Shown here: in pieces, positions 32,289-41,601 of the stretch
How positions within the stretch are numbered: the first letter of the stretch is position 1
How the letters are laid out: each line of letters opens with the position of its first letter
Assembly: GCF_002019645.1 (NCBI RefSeq)
Contig: NZ_KV917374.1
Span: 647,452-711,451 of the forward strand
From: Litchfieldia alkalitelluris
Lineage (GTDB): Bacteria > Bacillota > Bacilli > Bacillales > Bacillaceae_L
Reading direction: 5' to 3'
DNA length: 64,000 nt
Translations under genes and position numbers: made by a program
The notes under the pieces: generated by a model
What the model saw: only the letters and a program-made list of their open reading frames with translations
Database searches by the model: none
What the model was told of the DNA's origin: nothing

Positions 32289-34280
32289 ATGGAAAAAACA
32301 ACAACGAATTATAAAGATCATTTTCAATCAAATTCCTCTAAAGTATTGGCATCTTTGCAGGAATTCCATGATTTATCCAATGTAGAGATTGAGGATGAAA
32401 AACTAAGAGAAAGCCTCTCAAGTATAAGTGCGGAAGTCGCTTCAGGAATTGATAAAATTCAAATGAACTTAACGTATTTATTAAAAAATGTAGAATGGGA
32501 TACATTTAACGTAGCTTTTTTCGGTGAAACCAATGCCGGAAAAAGCACACTTATTGAAGCTTTAACTAAAGGAAAAGGAACATTTATTGGGGATGGACGT
32601 AAGGATTTTACGAAAAAAACGACTAGTATTAACTTGGATACGGTTCAGTTATTGGATTTGCCAGGAATTGAAGGAAATGAGAAGAAATATATTTCGGAAA
32701 TAAAACGAGGCGTTGAAAAAGCACATATTGTCTTTTATGTGATTGGAACAAATAAAGAGCCTGAATTTGAGACCTTAAAAAAGATTAGCTCATTTTTGCG
32801 AGATCAAGCAAAGGTTTACTCAGTCATCAATGTTAGAGGGAAACCAAGTATTTATCGTTATCAACCAGAACTTGTATCAGAATCTGTGAAAACGATTGAA
32901 GAACGTACAAAAGAGAAGTTTAAGAGTATTTTAGGAGAACACTATGTTGATAATATAATACTCAATGCTCATTTAGGGTTTTTATCAACAGGTAAGCCTC
33001 AAAGAGAGGACCTGATCCGTGATCAACAAAAACTACTCGATGTGTTTGAATCCTTTGAAAAAAGCTACGAATTTAGCAACTTAGCAAAGATTGAAGATTT
33101 ATTATCACAATTAACTGTACATAGTAAAAAAGAAATTGCTGTGTCTAATACCTACAAATACATGAGTACCATTGAATCCATTATGGGGAGAATTTTAAAA
33201 GGAAAAAAGGAATTTGACTCTGAAATTAAATCGATGCATGTAAAAACAGATGAGGCCGTTCGTAAAGCTGAGGTTTCAATTTCTACATTTCATCAAAGCA
33301 TCTTAAGTAGTGTACATGTGAAAATCGACCAGATGAAAAGTAATATGGAAAAGATTATTTATGAAGGTATCGATTATGAATCTAGTGAGTCAACGATCAA
33401 GCGGAAACTCACAGAACAACAAAAGGTGACAGAAAAAGAGATAAAACAGGTACTTGAAACTCAGTTGGAAGATTTAAAAACCGATATAAAACGTATTTTT
33501 ACCCAGCTGCAAAAAAGAATTGATATTGAGTTTAAATTCAAGGGAATGGGCAGTAATGATTTTAATATTCGGGATATTATTAAGAAAATGGAGATTAGTA
33601 TTGGCTATATCATGAAAGAAATCCTTGATGTTGGTTTATCAGTGATTGGAATCTTATTAATGGCGTTTAATCCAATCCTAGCGATCATTGGCGGAGTTGT
33701 GGCTTTAATCAAGAAAATATGGGAATGGTTTTTTGGTGACCCGACAAAACGGAAGCGAGAAGCAAAAAGTGAAGCTTATAATGAGATAAGCAAGAGCGTC
33801 AAAACGATGAAAGCTGAGATGACAAAAACTCTTAATAAAGAAATGAACTATCTACAAAAAAGTATGGAAAAGCAAGTAGGTGGGTTTAGAGATTTTATTC
33901 ATCAAATCAGATTATTGAGCTTTGCGATGAACGAAAAAATTCGTGATTTGCAAATGAGTAAGGTAGAGATCAGTCGACAGTTAACAGAATATGTTGAAGG
34001 AGCTAATAATCATTTTACCTTTTTTGATTTAAAGCTTAAGTGCGCCATGTTTATTGGGGCACAGCCAGAACATCCAGATGTTTATCGTCTTGAAAAAATA
34101 TATGCGTATCCAACATTATCGGCCTTTTTTGCAGAACATAATTTTCCGGTTAAGGATGAATTTATGTATATCCCTGCAAATGAGGAGTTTTTATATCGTG
34201 CGACTTCAACACTACTAGATTACTATAAACAAACCGATCATTTTCTTCCGATAAAAGGGGTAAGGAGACAGAGATCATGA
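32289..34280 (+). CDS. Dynamin-like GTPase 3 with divergent G4
   Basis: A 663-residue GTPase. The ATG at 32289 is chosen since ACGGAGG precedes it. The in-frame ATG at 32271 lies too early. G1 is FFGETNAGKSTLIEAL (about 77-92) and G3 is LLDLPGIEG with Leu in place of Thr. The G4 NKxD is not seen at the expected place (VYSVINVRGKPSIYRY), so guanine specificity may differ. A hydrophobic segment at about 440-475 (VGLSVIGILLMAFNPILAII) followed by KKIWEWFFGDP suits membrane insertion. It overlaps gene 4 by ATGA and lies 58 bases after gene 2. Confidence 0.83.
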   Translation: MEKTTTNYKDHFQSNSSKVLASLQEFHDLSNVEIEDEKLRESLSSISAEVASGIDKIQMNLTYLLKNVEWDTFNVAFFGETNAGKSTLIEALTKGKGTFIGDGRKDFTKKTTSINLDTVQLLDLPGIEGNEKKYISEIKRGVEKAHIVFYVIGTNKEPEFETLKKISSFLRDQAKVYSVINVRGKPSIYRYQPELVSESVKTIEERTKEKFKSILGEHYVDNIILNAHLGFLSTGKPQREDLIRDQQKLLDVFESFEKSYEFSNLAKIEDLLSQLTVHSKKEIAVSNTYKYMSTIESIMGRILKGKKEFDSEIKSMHVKTDEAVRKAEVSISTFHQSILSSVHVKIDQMKSNMEKIIYEGIDYESSESTIKRKLTEQQKVTEKEIKQVLETQLEDLKTDIKRIFTQLQKRIDIEFKFKGMGSNDFNIRDIIKKMEISIGYIMKEILDVGLSVIGILLMAFNPILAIIGGVVALIKKIWEWFFGDPTKRKREAKSEAYNEISKSVKTMKAEMTKTLNKEMNYLQKSMEKQVGGFRDFIHQIRLLSFAMNEKIRDLQMSKVEISRQLTEYVEGANNHFTFFDLKLKCAMFIGAQPEHPDVYRLEKIYAYPTLSAFFAEHNFPVKDEFMYIPANEEFLYRATSTLLDYYKQTDHFLPIKGVRRQRS

Positions 34281-35899
34281 CAATTACGACTTTTTTAGAT
34301 GAAAAACAATCTGTATTGAACAAGTTAACACAGTTGAAGAAGAAGGTAGAACAGTTTCAAGAGATGGATATAGAGATGGGAGATTTGAAGCTCAAAATCG
34401 ACCAATCTATCAAAAACATTGAAGATGAAAAATTTGTAATTGCAGTATTCGGTGCGTTTACAGATGGCAAATCGACCATTTTAAAATCAATTACAAAACA
34501 AAACAATATTGCAATTGCACCTGAGCCGACAACAGATAAAGTAACCTTTTATCATCTGGATGATCATCAGCTTGGAAAAGATTTTGTGATTGTAGATACA
34601 CCGGGTTTATTTTCTGAACATATGCTTCACACGGAAAAGACAAAGAAGTTCATTTCAGAAGCCAATGTGGTGATTTATACGGTTGATTCGGTAAATCCGT
34701 TAAAAGACAGTCATCACAACACGATTAAATGGCTATTTGATGACTTGGATAAACTCGACTCTACGATTTTTGTGATAAATAAAATGGATGCCGTCGCCGA
34801 TCTTGAGGATGAAGCAGATTTTGAGTATCATAGTCAAATTAAGAAAGAAGTAGTTATTCAGACCATTGGTGAACTTGTTTCATTAAAGGGGAATCCAGCA
34901 GTCGTTTGTATCGCAGCTGATCCATTTGAAATGGGATTAGATTATTGGAATGAACATGAAGATACGTATAAAGAGCTGTCAAGAATGGATCACCTTATGA
35001 AAAGCTTGGATCAATTTATTCACGCTTCCAAGGATCAGCTTATCCTCAATTCAGGCATGAGTGTGATTAAAGATACGATCCACCAATCTATTACAGAACT
35101 AACTCAAGTCAAAGATAATGTGCAGAAAAATAGAGATCTTTTAAGTAATCAATTAGAAGAGATTGATGAAGAACTAAGCAGTTTTGAAAGAGATATCACC
35201 AAAAAGCACAATTTGATTACTGATGAAGTCATGAACTTGCGTGAAGATATTTTATCTTATATCGTCGCAGCTAGCAGTCTTGAGGACTTGCGAGCAAAAA
35301 TCACAACGAAAATCGGTGAAGAGGGCTATATCTTAAATAAGAAGATAGAAACAATCATTGAAAGACATACAGAAAGCTTAATGGAGAACCAGAAAGAGAT
35401 GATCAAGAACATCGAGGCTTCGATTAAATTTCATGATCAATTACAAGACCAACTCCTTAGTATGGGAAACAAATTAGGAGGGAAATTTGTAAAAGCATTG
35501 AGTGGTGCATCAACGAAGGCGATCTCGCAAACGATCTTGAAGGTCCGTGACGTTGCTAAGCTTCCGATCAAATTTAAACCATGGGGAGCCTTGAAATGGG
35601 CGAAAGCACTAAAAACATTTGGAGCTGTATTATCAATTGCTCTTGATGCGATTTCTGGAATTGTTGAATTTATTAAAGAGCAAAAGCTAGAAAAAGGGCG
35701 GAAAGACATATCGGACCAAGTAGAAGACCTGTTTAAGGAATTCTTGAATTCCTTTACAAAAGCAGAATACATCAAAACCTACTTTCCAGTAGTTGAGTTA
35801 AAGCAGACATTCCGCGAAGACAAGCAAAACATTCTTCATGCCTATGACGAAACAATTGAAAAAATAGAGCAGCATGTAAGTGAACTAGAACAATTATAA
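34277..35899 (+). CDS. Dynamin-like GTPase 4
   Basis: Last gene of the operon, 540 residues, with AAGGAGACAG before the ATG that overlaps the previous stop. G1 is VFGAFTDGKSTILKSI (about 57-72, Asp where others have Ala/Ser before GKS), G3 IVDTPGLFS and G4 VINKMDAVADL. A moderately hydrophobic stretch at about 430-465 (LKTFGAVLSIALDAISGIVE) may lie at the membrane. N- and C-terminal helices (LNKLTQLKKKVEQFQEM; YDETIEKIEQHVSELEQL) would build the stalk. Shorter than its three partners, and no two of the four look like recent duplicates. Confidence 0.83.
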   Translation: MTITTFLDEKQSVLNKLTQLKKKVEQFQEMDIEMGDLKLKIDQSIKNIEDEKFVIAVFGAFTDGKSTILKSITKQNNIAIAPEPTTDKVTFYHLDDHQLGKDFVIVDTPGLFSEHMLHTEKTKKFISEANVVIYTVDSVNPLKDSHHNTIKWLFDDLDKLDSTIFVINKMDAVADLEDEADFEYHSQIKKEVVIQTIGELVSLKGNPAVVCIAADPFEMGLDYWNEHEDTYKELSRMDHLMKSLDQFIHASKDQLILNSGMSVIKDTIHQSITELTQVKDNVQKNRDLLSNQLEEIDEELSSFERDITKKHNLITDEVMNLREDILSYIVAASSLEDLRAKITTKIGEEGYILNKKIETIIERHTESLMENQKEMIKNIEASIKFHDQLQDQLLSMGNKLGGKFVKALSGASTKAISQTILKVRDVAKLPIKFKPWGALKWAKALKTFGAVLSIALDAISGIVEFIKEQKLEKGRKDISDQVEDLFKEFLNSFTKAEYIKTYFPVVELKQTFREDKQNILHAYDETIEKIEQHVSELEQL

Positions 35900-35900
35900 A

Positions 35901-35983
35901 AGGAAGCACGGGAAGCACGGGGACGGTTCTCGTGCTTCTTTGTTAGCACAAATGGAAGCAGGAGAACCGTCCCCGTGCTCCCC
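35901..35983. repeat. GGGACGGTTCTCGTGCTTC repeat, inverted pair
   Basis: A direct unit (GGGGACGGTTCTCGTGCTTC, 35920-35939) and an inverted unit (GGAGAACCGTCCCCGTGCTC, about 35961-35980) form a long potential hairpin directly after the dynamin operon. Confidence 0.85.
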
Positions 35984-36030
35984 CGACAAAATTCGGGTGG
36001 TGACAGGCACCAAACACTCGAATTTTGTCG
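35984..36030. repeat. GACAAAATTCGGGTGGTGACAGGCACC-type repeat, self-complementary
   Basis: CGACAAAATTCG at the left pairs with CGAATTTTGTCG at the right across the GGTGGTGACAGGCACC core. This is the most complete copy of the family. Confidence 0.8.
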
Positions 36031-36167
36031 AAATGTTTTGAAAGAAAATTCTACTTTCCTATTGTTTTTGTTTTTAAGAAAGTGTTAATTTAGTATAATA
36101 GTAGTGTTTATAGGTAAAAATATCCTTTTTAATACAACTAAATGTCTAAAAGGTAGGTGAATAATCT

Positions 36168-36893
36168 ATAAAAAAAGTTCTATGGTTTTTTGTACTTACT
36201 TCTCTCATTCTCATTGCTTATTCCTCGTATTCCATCCTAGGACACTTCAACAAGTATCAAGAATCTGCTAAGAAGTATGAGGGGTTGAAGGAAGTTTACT
36301 CAATAGTTTCTGAGAAGGGATCACTTGGAAGAGAAGAAAAAAGTGATGAAGATAAACATGAGTTAGTTCAGATTAATGATGACTATATGGGCTGGATTTC
36401 GATTAATAACACAAAGATAGATTACCCAGTTGTTAAGGGGAAAGACAATAGCTATTATCTCACACATAACTTTTATAAAGAACAAGATTTTGCTGGGGCT
36501 ATTTTCATGGACTATCGGAATTCCGCAGAAAAGCTCGATCAACATTTGATTGTGTATGGTCATCATATGAAGGATAAGAGTATGTTCGGAGATCTTCCGA
36601 AGTATACGGACCAAGCCTTCTTTGAGAAAAATAAACTCATTCACTTTGATTTCCAAGGACGTACATATGAGTGGGAAATCTTTTCAGTCTATGTTGTAGA
36701 TAGCACTGATTTACTGCCCACTGAGTTCCAATCTGCCAACGAGTTTGAGGAATTTGGAAGTCAGCTACAACAGAAATCGGTCATCTCTACTTCAACGATG
36801 GTAGAAGAAGGAGACCACATACTCACGTTATTTACTTGTACAAATGTAAATGAACTTGAACGAATGATCGTTCATGCAAAACTTATAAACTAG
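36168..36893 (+). CDS. srtB: Class B sortase with apparent ATA start
   Basis: Membrane transpeptidase of 241 residues. Catalytic His is in LIVYGHHMKDKSMFG, Cys in LTLFTCTNVNELERM, with Arg in that last phrase. The first ATG/GTG/TTG of the conserved frame is a TTG at 36285, which would remove the membrane anchor. Extending upstream, the frame stays open through KKVLWFFVLTSLILIAYSSY, a good N-terminal anchor, up to an ATA at 36168 placed 7 bases after AGGTGA, with a stop at 36162. So the gene probably starts at a rare ATA or lost its ATG. It directly precedes a protein carrying an SPQTG sorting motif. Confidence 0.8.
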   Translation: MKKVLWFFVLTSLILIAYSSYSILGHFNKYQESAKKYEGLKEVYSIVSEKGSLGREEKSDEDKHELVQINDDYMGWISINNTKIDYPVVKGKDNSYYLTHNFYKEQDFAGAIFMDYRNSAEKLDQHLIVYGHHMKDKSMFGDLPKYTDQAFFEKNKLIHFDFQGRTYEWEIFSVYVVDSTDLLPTEFQSANEFEEFGSQLQQKSVISTSTMVEEGDHILTLFTCTNVNELERMIVHAKLIN

Positions 36894-36913
36894 GAAGTAG
36901 GGATTTTAAAAAA

Positions 36914-39900
36914 ATGAAACGTTGTTTAAGTCATAGTCTAATTTTAGTACTTACTCTTTTCTTTATTTTCGGACAGCAAGTAAATATATTTGCTGAGGAT
37001 AGTTCAGAGGAACTTGTGGTAGAAATATCAACGGATAAAGATACATATGAAATAGGAGAGAACATTGAATATACAATCAAGGTAGCTAATCAATCCGAGT
37101 TGATTGCTAAGGATCTTGTCGTAACTACGACACTCCCAGAAGGGTTAGAAGTGACAAGCACCGAGGCGGAAAAAGAAAAGAATCAGCTTAGTTGGAATGT
37201 AGAAAAAATCAGTCCAAAGAGTGATACCTCTCTCACATTTCAGGCTATTGCAAAGGAAACTGGAAAACCGACACCTCCTGACGAAACAGATGTGAAAGAG
37301 CCTGGCGATGATCCAAAGAAAGACCAAGACGATAAACCTGAGGAAGACCCACCCCAATCAGAAGATAAAGAAGATGAAGTTACAACAGGGGGAAGCAAGC
37401 CAACGCCAACAGGTAGTTCACCACAAACGGGTGATAACACAAGCATTACAACGTTTGTTGTCATATTAATTGGAGCAATGTCTGTACTAATTGCCTCATT
37501 TATCATTTTGTATAAAAAGCGTAATAAAAATGTAGTAACATTCATTTTAATTGCGTCACTAATCACGCCTTCTTTTACAGGAATGGCCAGAGCGGAAGAA
37601 AACGAAAACGAAAACGAACCTACAAAAAGTGTTGTTGAAGCAACTCACACACTTATGATTAATGAAAAAGAATATGAAATCGTTACGACTGTTGAGGGAG
37701 TACTAGAAGTTGATCCAGAGACGCTGGATAACTCTGTCACAATTACTTCTCATGTGGAAGAAGAAATTGAAGTCGATACAGATTCTATTACTCTTAAAGG
37801 GAAATCTACTGGAAAAGATATTCAAACATTATATTACTCAGTATTTGATGAAAGTGATAACGTTCCAGAGAGAATTCCAGTGGCTGGTTTAAGAGATTGG
37901 GAGATTAATATTGCTTTAACACCAGGAATTCACCGCATTGTTGTGTTTGGTGAAGATCTAGAAGGTAATGTAATAGGAGATGAAATGACGGTCTCTTATA
38001 AAAATGATGAAGATGCCGATGAGCTTCCATACTCAATGGAAATCGAGCTGAAAACATCTCCAACGAATCCGGATAGTGATGAAGACAAGCTGCCAGATGG
38101 GTATGAATATTTAATTTTAGGCACGGATCCAGCGAAGGCCGATACAGATGAAAATGGCGTTTCTGATGCGGATGAGGATGCTGATCAAGATGGCTTAACA
38201 AATCTTGAAGAAATGGAGCTAGGTCTAGATCCATTAAACCCTGACTCTGACCATGATGGATTATCTGATGGAGAGGAAGTAAACACACATAACACGGATC
38301 CATTAAAAGAAGACACTGATGAGGACGGCTTATCAGATGAAGATGAACTTATCTTAGGTTTTGACCCTCTGAAAAAGGATACTGATGGTAATGGAATCAT
38401 AGATTCAGAAGAAGTTCTTGAACAACCTCTGAATGAAGAGACAATGAGTGAAGTGGTTAAAGAAGACAGCCCAATCATTCCTAGCATTACCATTAAAGGT
38501 TCAGGTAATTTAAATGATAGTGTGATCGTTACGGATCAGGAAGATCATGTTGTCATGAACACGATTCCTGGGTTAGTCGGTGATCCAATCGATATCAAGT
38601 CATTAACAGACTTTGAAGAAGCGACGATTTCTTTTAGCCTGAAAGAAGGTGTTCCAGCTGATCGAAACCTAGAAGATTATGTGGTTGCATGGTTTGATGA
38701 TGAGCAAAATAAGCTGGTGCCATTAGAATCTAGTTATACACCAGAAACGAATACAATTTCTGCTAAAACTGATCACTTCAGCTATTACCTTTTACTAGAT
38801 GCTGTTACACTTCGTAAGGAAACAGACGCTGGCAATGTCGAGGATAAAATAGAAAAAGGAAAAGCAGATGTAGCATTTGTAATTGATTCAACCGGATCAA
38901 TGGGAGGCACGATTAATAACGTTAAATCAAACATTAACTCCTTCGTTGATCGCTTAGATGCAAATAAAGTAGATGTTCGATTAGGTTTAGTTGATTACAA
39001 GGACATTGATGCAGATGGACCTGAATCAACGGTGAATCATGGTTGGTTTGAAGACCCGACTTCTTTTAGAAATAAATTGAACAGGGTATATGCAAATGGT
39101 GGTGGCGATGATCCAGAATCAGCTGTCGACGCTTTAGAAGAAGGAAGACTAATGGGCTTTCAAGAAAATAAAGCGAAATTCATGATCCTAGTAACAGATA
39201 TAGATTATCATGAAAAAACTAGATTTGAAGGCTTAGATTCAATGGGGGAAATCATTAACCGATTAGAAACTGACAAGATTGTCACTTCTGTTGTCGCACC
39301 AGATTATTATAAAGAAACATATAGAGAATTATTTGAAAGAACAGGCGGTATTTTTGCAGATATTTATGGGAATTTCTCAACAGAACTTGATAAGCTAATT
39401 GAGAATATTGGTGAAGAAACAAATGATAAAGTAACGATTCGATTGTCAACACATGAATTAGTCCGTCTGGATAAATACCCTGACCCAACTGATAAAATCA
39501 CTGATACAGATGGTGACTTAAAACCAGATAGTGAGGAATTAACGGAAAAGATTTCGTGTGAATTACCTGACTTTACCATTGTGGAGTGTTGGAAATTCGA
39601 GTCCCACCCAGGGCTAGCTCACTCTGATAATGATGTGTACGATGATAATGAGGATTTACAGCCTACGGTTGCGTACCAACCAAGTATTTTCTTTTTACAC
39701 GGCTGGACGTCAGACACTAAAAAAACATTTGGGGTCAGAAACAATATTATCAATAATAACCATGAAGATAGTGACCTAGAAAACAATCCTGATTATATCG
39801 GGCAATACACAAATATCAGCAATCAAAAAGTAAATGGCAAAGGTGATAAGAACCATTTATACAATGATGTATTGAAGAAATATGGTAGTTATGCAAAGAC

Positions 39901-40768
39901 ATTTGCGTTTAACTACCCAAATCTAGCAGATCCGAAAACGTCTGCTGTATTATTTGAAACTTATTTGGAAAATTTAATTGACGCTGGTGAATTGACTAGT
40001 CCAACAGCTGATACAAAACCATCAGTAACATTAATTGCCCATTCAATGGGTGGACTTGTTTCACGTCATTTTACCGAAAAGCTTGGTCAAAATACCGTCG
40101 ATGTTGATGGAATCATTACATTAGGAACACCACACTGGGGCGCAACTGCACTTTCCAAGCATTGTATTAATTTCCCTGACGCTGGTATGTGTAGAATGTC
40201 TGGTAAAAGTAAAAAACAGCTGTCCTCTCCAGGAGCAAAAGCTCTAGATCCGGCACCAACGAAGAATTTTGGATTTACAAGAGTACCTTCTTGGACTGAA
40301 ATCTTAAATGACGGATTTAGCAAAGGAAGCACGAAGTATTTTGCAGTAGGTGGAGTAAGCATTTGGGGTGACACATCTCTATTCGAAGCGATTGATGTGA
40401 GATATATTGAAACCGCAGCGGGTCCAGATTTTGAGGATTTAGCTTACAAGCGTGTTGATGAGCATGGAAGGTGGAAATATCTGCTACCATCGTATTATAA
40501 TGATGATGTAGTCAGTCTGAATAGTGCGTTAGGATCTCAGAAAAACATCAAAGGTGCTGAATCAGAAACTGTTTTAAACTTTAATGACCGCTATGTGGTG
40601 ATCGGCCCGAGTGATGACGCAAACCATGGTAATCTGGTGAATTTTAGCCATACAACAAATACGGTGAACTATTGGCTGAAGCATCATATCATTAATCAAC
40701 ACTTAAATGCTGAAACAATGAATAAGTTCAAGGTCTCAGAACCAAGTCACCTTCATCACACATATTAA
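36914..40768 (+). CDS. Dual-signal surface protein: SPQTG sorting signal, second signal peptide, VWA and lipase-like domains
   Basis: A 1284-residue exported protein 20 bases after srtB. Order: signal peptide (1-28); DUF11/CARDB-like beta domain (30-115); acidic proline-rich linker; sorting signal SPQTGDN (169-175) with helix and KKRNKN (to about 205); a second signal-peptide-like helix ending GMARA (to 227); beta domain; several DxDxDG calcium repeats (385-500); VWA domain with MIDAS DSTGSMG (about 657); more calcium-type repeats; alpha/beta-hydrolase with HGWTSDTKK and nucleophile in LIAHSMGGLVSRH (about 1043). The internal signal could split the product into a wall-anchored N-part and a released C-part. 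Start ATG at 36914 has a weak ribosome-binding site (AAGTAGGGAT). Confidence 0.82.
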   Translation: MKRCLSHSLILVLTLFFIFGQQVNIFAEDSSEELVVEISTDKDTYEIGENIEYTIKVANQSELIAKDLVVTTTLPEGLEVTSTEAEKEKNQLSWNVEKISPKSDTSLTFQAIAKETGKPTPPDETDVKEPGDDPKKDQDDKPEEDPPQSEDKEDEVTTGGSKPTPTGSSPQTGDNTSITTFVVILIGAMSVLIASFIILYKKRNKNVVTFILIASLITPSFTGMARAEENENENEPTKSVVEATHTLMINEKEYEIVTTVEGVLEVDPETLDNSVTITSHVEEEIEVDTDSITLKGKSTGKDIQTLYYSVFDESDNVPERIPVAGLRDWEINIALTPGIHRIVVFGEDLEGNVIGDEMTVSYKNDEDADELPYSMEIELKTSPTNPDSDEDKLPDGYEYLILGTDPAKADTDENGVSDADEDADQDGLTNLEEMELGLDPLNPDSDHDGLSDGEEVNTHNTDPLKEDTDEDGLSDEDELILGFDPLKKDTDGNGIIDSEEVLEQPLNEETMSEVVKEDSPIIPSITIKGSGNLNDSVIVTDQEDHVVMNTIPGLVGDPIDIKSLTDFEEATISFSLKEGVPADRNLEDYVVAWFDDEQNKLVPLESSYTPETNTISAKTDHFSYYLLLDAVTLRKETDAGNVEDKIEKGKADVAFVIDSTGSMGGTINNVKSNINSFVDRLDANKVDVRLGLVDYKDIDADGPESTVNHGWFEDPTSFRNKLNRVYANGGGDDPESAVDALEEGRLMGFQENKAKFMILVTDIDYHEKTRFEGLDSMGEIINRLETDKIVTSVVAPDYYKETYRELFERTGGIFADIYGNFSTELDKLIENIGEETNDKVTIRLSTHELVRLDKYPDPTDKITDTDGDLKPDSEELTEKISCELPDFTIVECWKFESHPGLAHSDNDVYDDNEDLQPTVAYQPSIFFLHGWTSDTKKTFGVRNNIINNNHEDSDLENNPDYIGQYTNISNQKVNGKGDKNHLYNDVLKKYGSYAKTFAFNYPNLADPKTSAVLFETYLENLIDAGELTSPTADTKPSVTLIAHSMGGLVSRHFTEKLGQNTVDVDGIITLGTPHWGATALSKHCINFPDAGMCRMSGKSKKQLSSPGAKALDPAPTKNFGFTRVPSWTEILNDGFSKGSTKYFAVGGVSIWGDTSLFEAIDVRYIETAAGPDFEDLAYKRVDEHGRWKYLLPSYYNDDVVSLNSALGSQKNIKGAESETVLNFNDRYVVIGPSDDANHGNLVNFSHTTNTVNYWLKHHIINQHLNAETMNKFKVSEPSHLHHTY

Positions 40769-40782
40769 TAACATCATTTTTG

Positions 40783-40812
40783 AGAGAGTTAGACGACCAT
40801 CTAGCTCTCTCT
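40783..40812 (+). terminator. Hairpin after the surface protein gene
   Basis: AGAGAGTTAG pairs with CTAGCTCTCT. Only a weak U-tract (CTATATATA) follows. Confidence 0.45.
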
Positions 40813-40831
40813 ATATATAACGAGAGGAGAG

Positions 40832-41125
40832 ATGCTGTTGAAGTATATGATTTATATCACTTTAACGATCATACTATTAATAGGGATGGGCTTTATCACC
40901 GCAGCAGGTAGTGCCTTAGGAAATGTAGACAATTCCTTGAAAATAGGGAATTTTATTAACATGTTAATCTTTGGCCCCATCGTTATCAATTTGATTTCAT
41001 ACCTAATTGTGTTTTTTTCCATCCCCAAAACCATAAAAAGCATCATCCTATTTATCATCATTCAATGCATTCTCTCAGGATTATACTTTGTGTTTGTACG
41101 GTATGGGATTTTATCTGGTTCATGA
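40832..41125 (+). CDS. Small three-helix membrane protein (hypothetical)
   Basis: A 97-residue protein with hydrophobic segments at about 5-30, 45-65 and 70-92. GAGAGGAG lies very close to the ATG at 40832, so the TTG at 40838 may be the true start and would give MKYMIYITLTII. No family recognised. The stop is followed at once by the repeat cluster (41125-41247), so the 3' end touches the repeat. Confidence 0.65.
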   Translation: MLLKYMIYITLTIILLIGMGFITAAGSALGNVDNSLKIGNFINMLIFGPIVINLISYLIVFFSIPKTIKSIILFIIIQCILSGLYFVFVRYGILSGS

Positions 41126-41247
41126 AGCACGGGCATGAAGCACGGGGAAGCACGGGGACGGTTCTCGTGCTTCTTTTCGGAAGCAGTGGGACGGTTCTGG
41201 TGCTTTTCTAGCGGAATGGAAGCATGAAAACGGTCCCTGTGCTACAG
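41125..41247. repeat. GGGACGGTTCTCGTGCTTC repeat cluster
   Basis: GAAGCACGGG words repeated, a full unit GGGGACGGTTCTCGTGCTTC (41154-41173), a variant unit ending GGTGC, and an inverted AAACGGTCCCTGTGC. Confidence 0.85.
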
Positions 41248-41330
41248 GGCAAGTTGAACTTCTTTGGAATGTAAATAGGCTCAGACCTCGATATCTACCC
41301 TTGTGGTAGTTTATCGGGGCCTATTTTTTT

Positions 41331-41405
41331 TGAAGCACGGGGACGGTTCTCGTGCTTCTTTGCTTGCGCAAAAGGAAGCAGGAGAACCGTCCCCATGCTC
41401 CGTGG
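41331..41405. repeat. GGGACGGTTCTCGTGCTTC repeat, inverted pair
   Basis: Direct and inverted units face each other around CTTTGCTTGCGCAAAAGG, giving a hairpin of more than 20 paired bases. The 41126-41601 space holds these repeats and the promoter region of the protease, nothing else that I can support. Confidence 0.85.
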
Positions 41406-41601
41406 GGGACCACTCACCCATGTCGTCCGAACCAATTATTTTAAAATAACAAAGAATATTTCGTGAAACGAATAAAACCACTCACAATTACCCATCATAT
41501 TCTGTCATAAAGTTCAATCTATTAACCTATTTATCCGAATTGTCTAACTATTATATGATTAATACAAGAATCAATATAAATCACATAATAGGAGGAATTA
41601 G

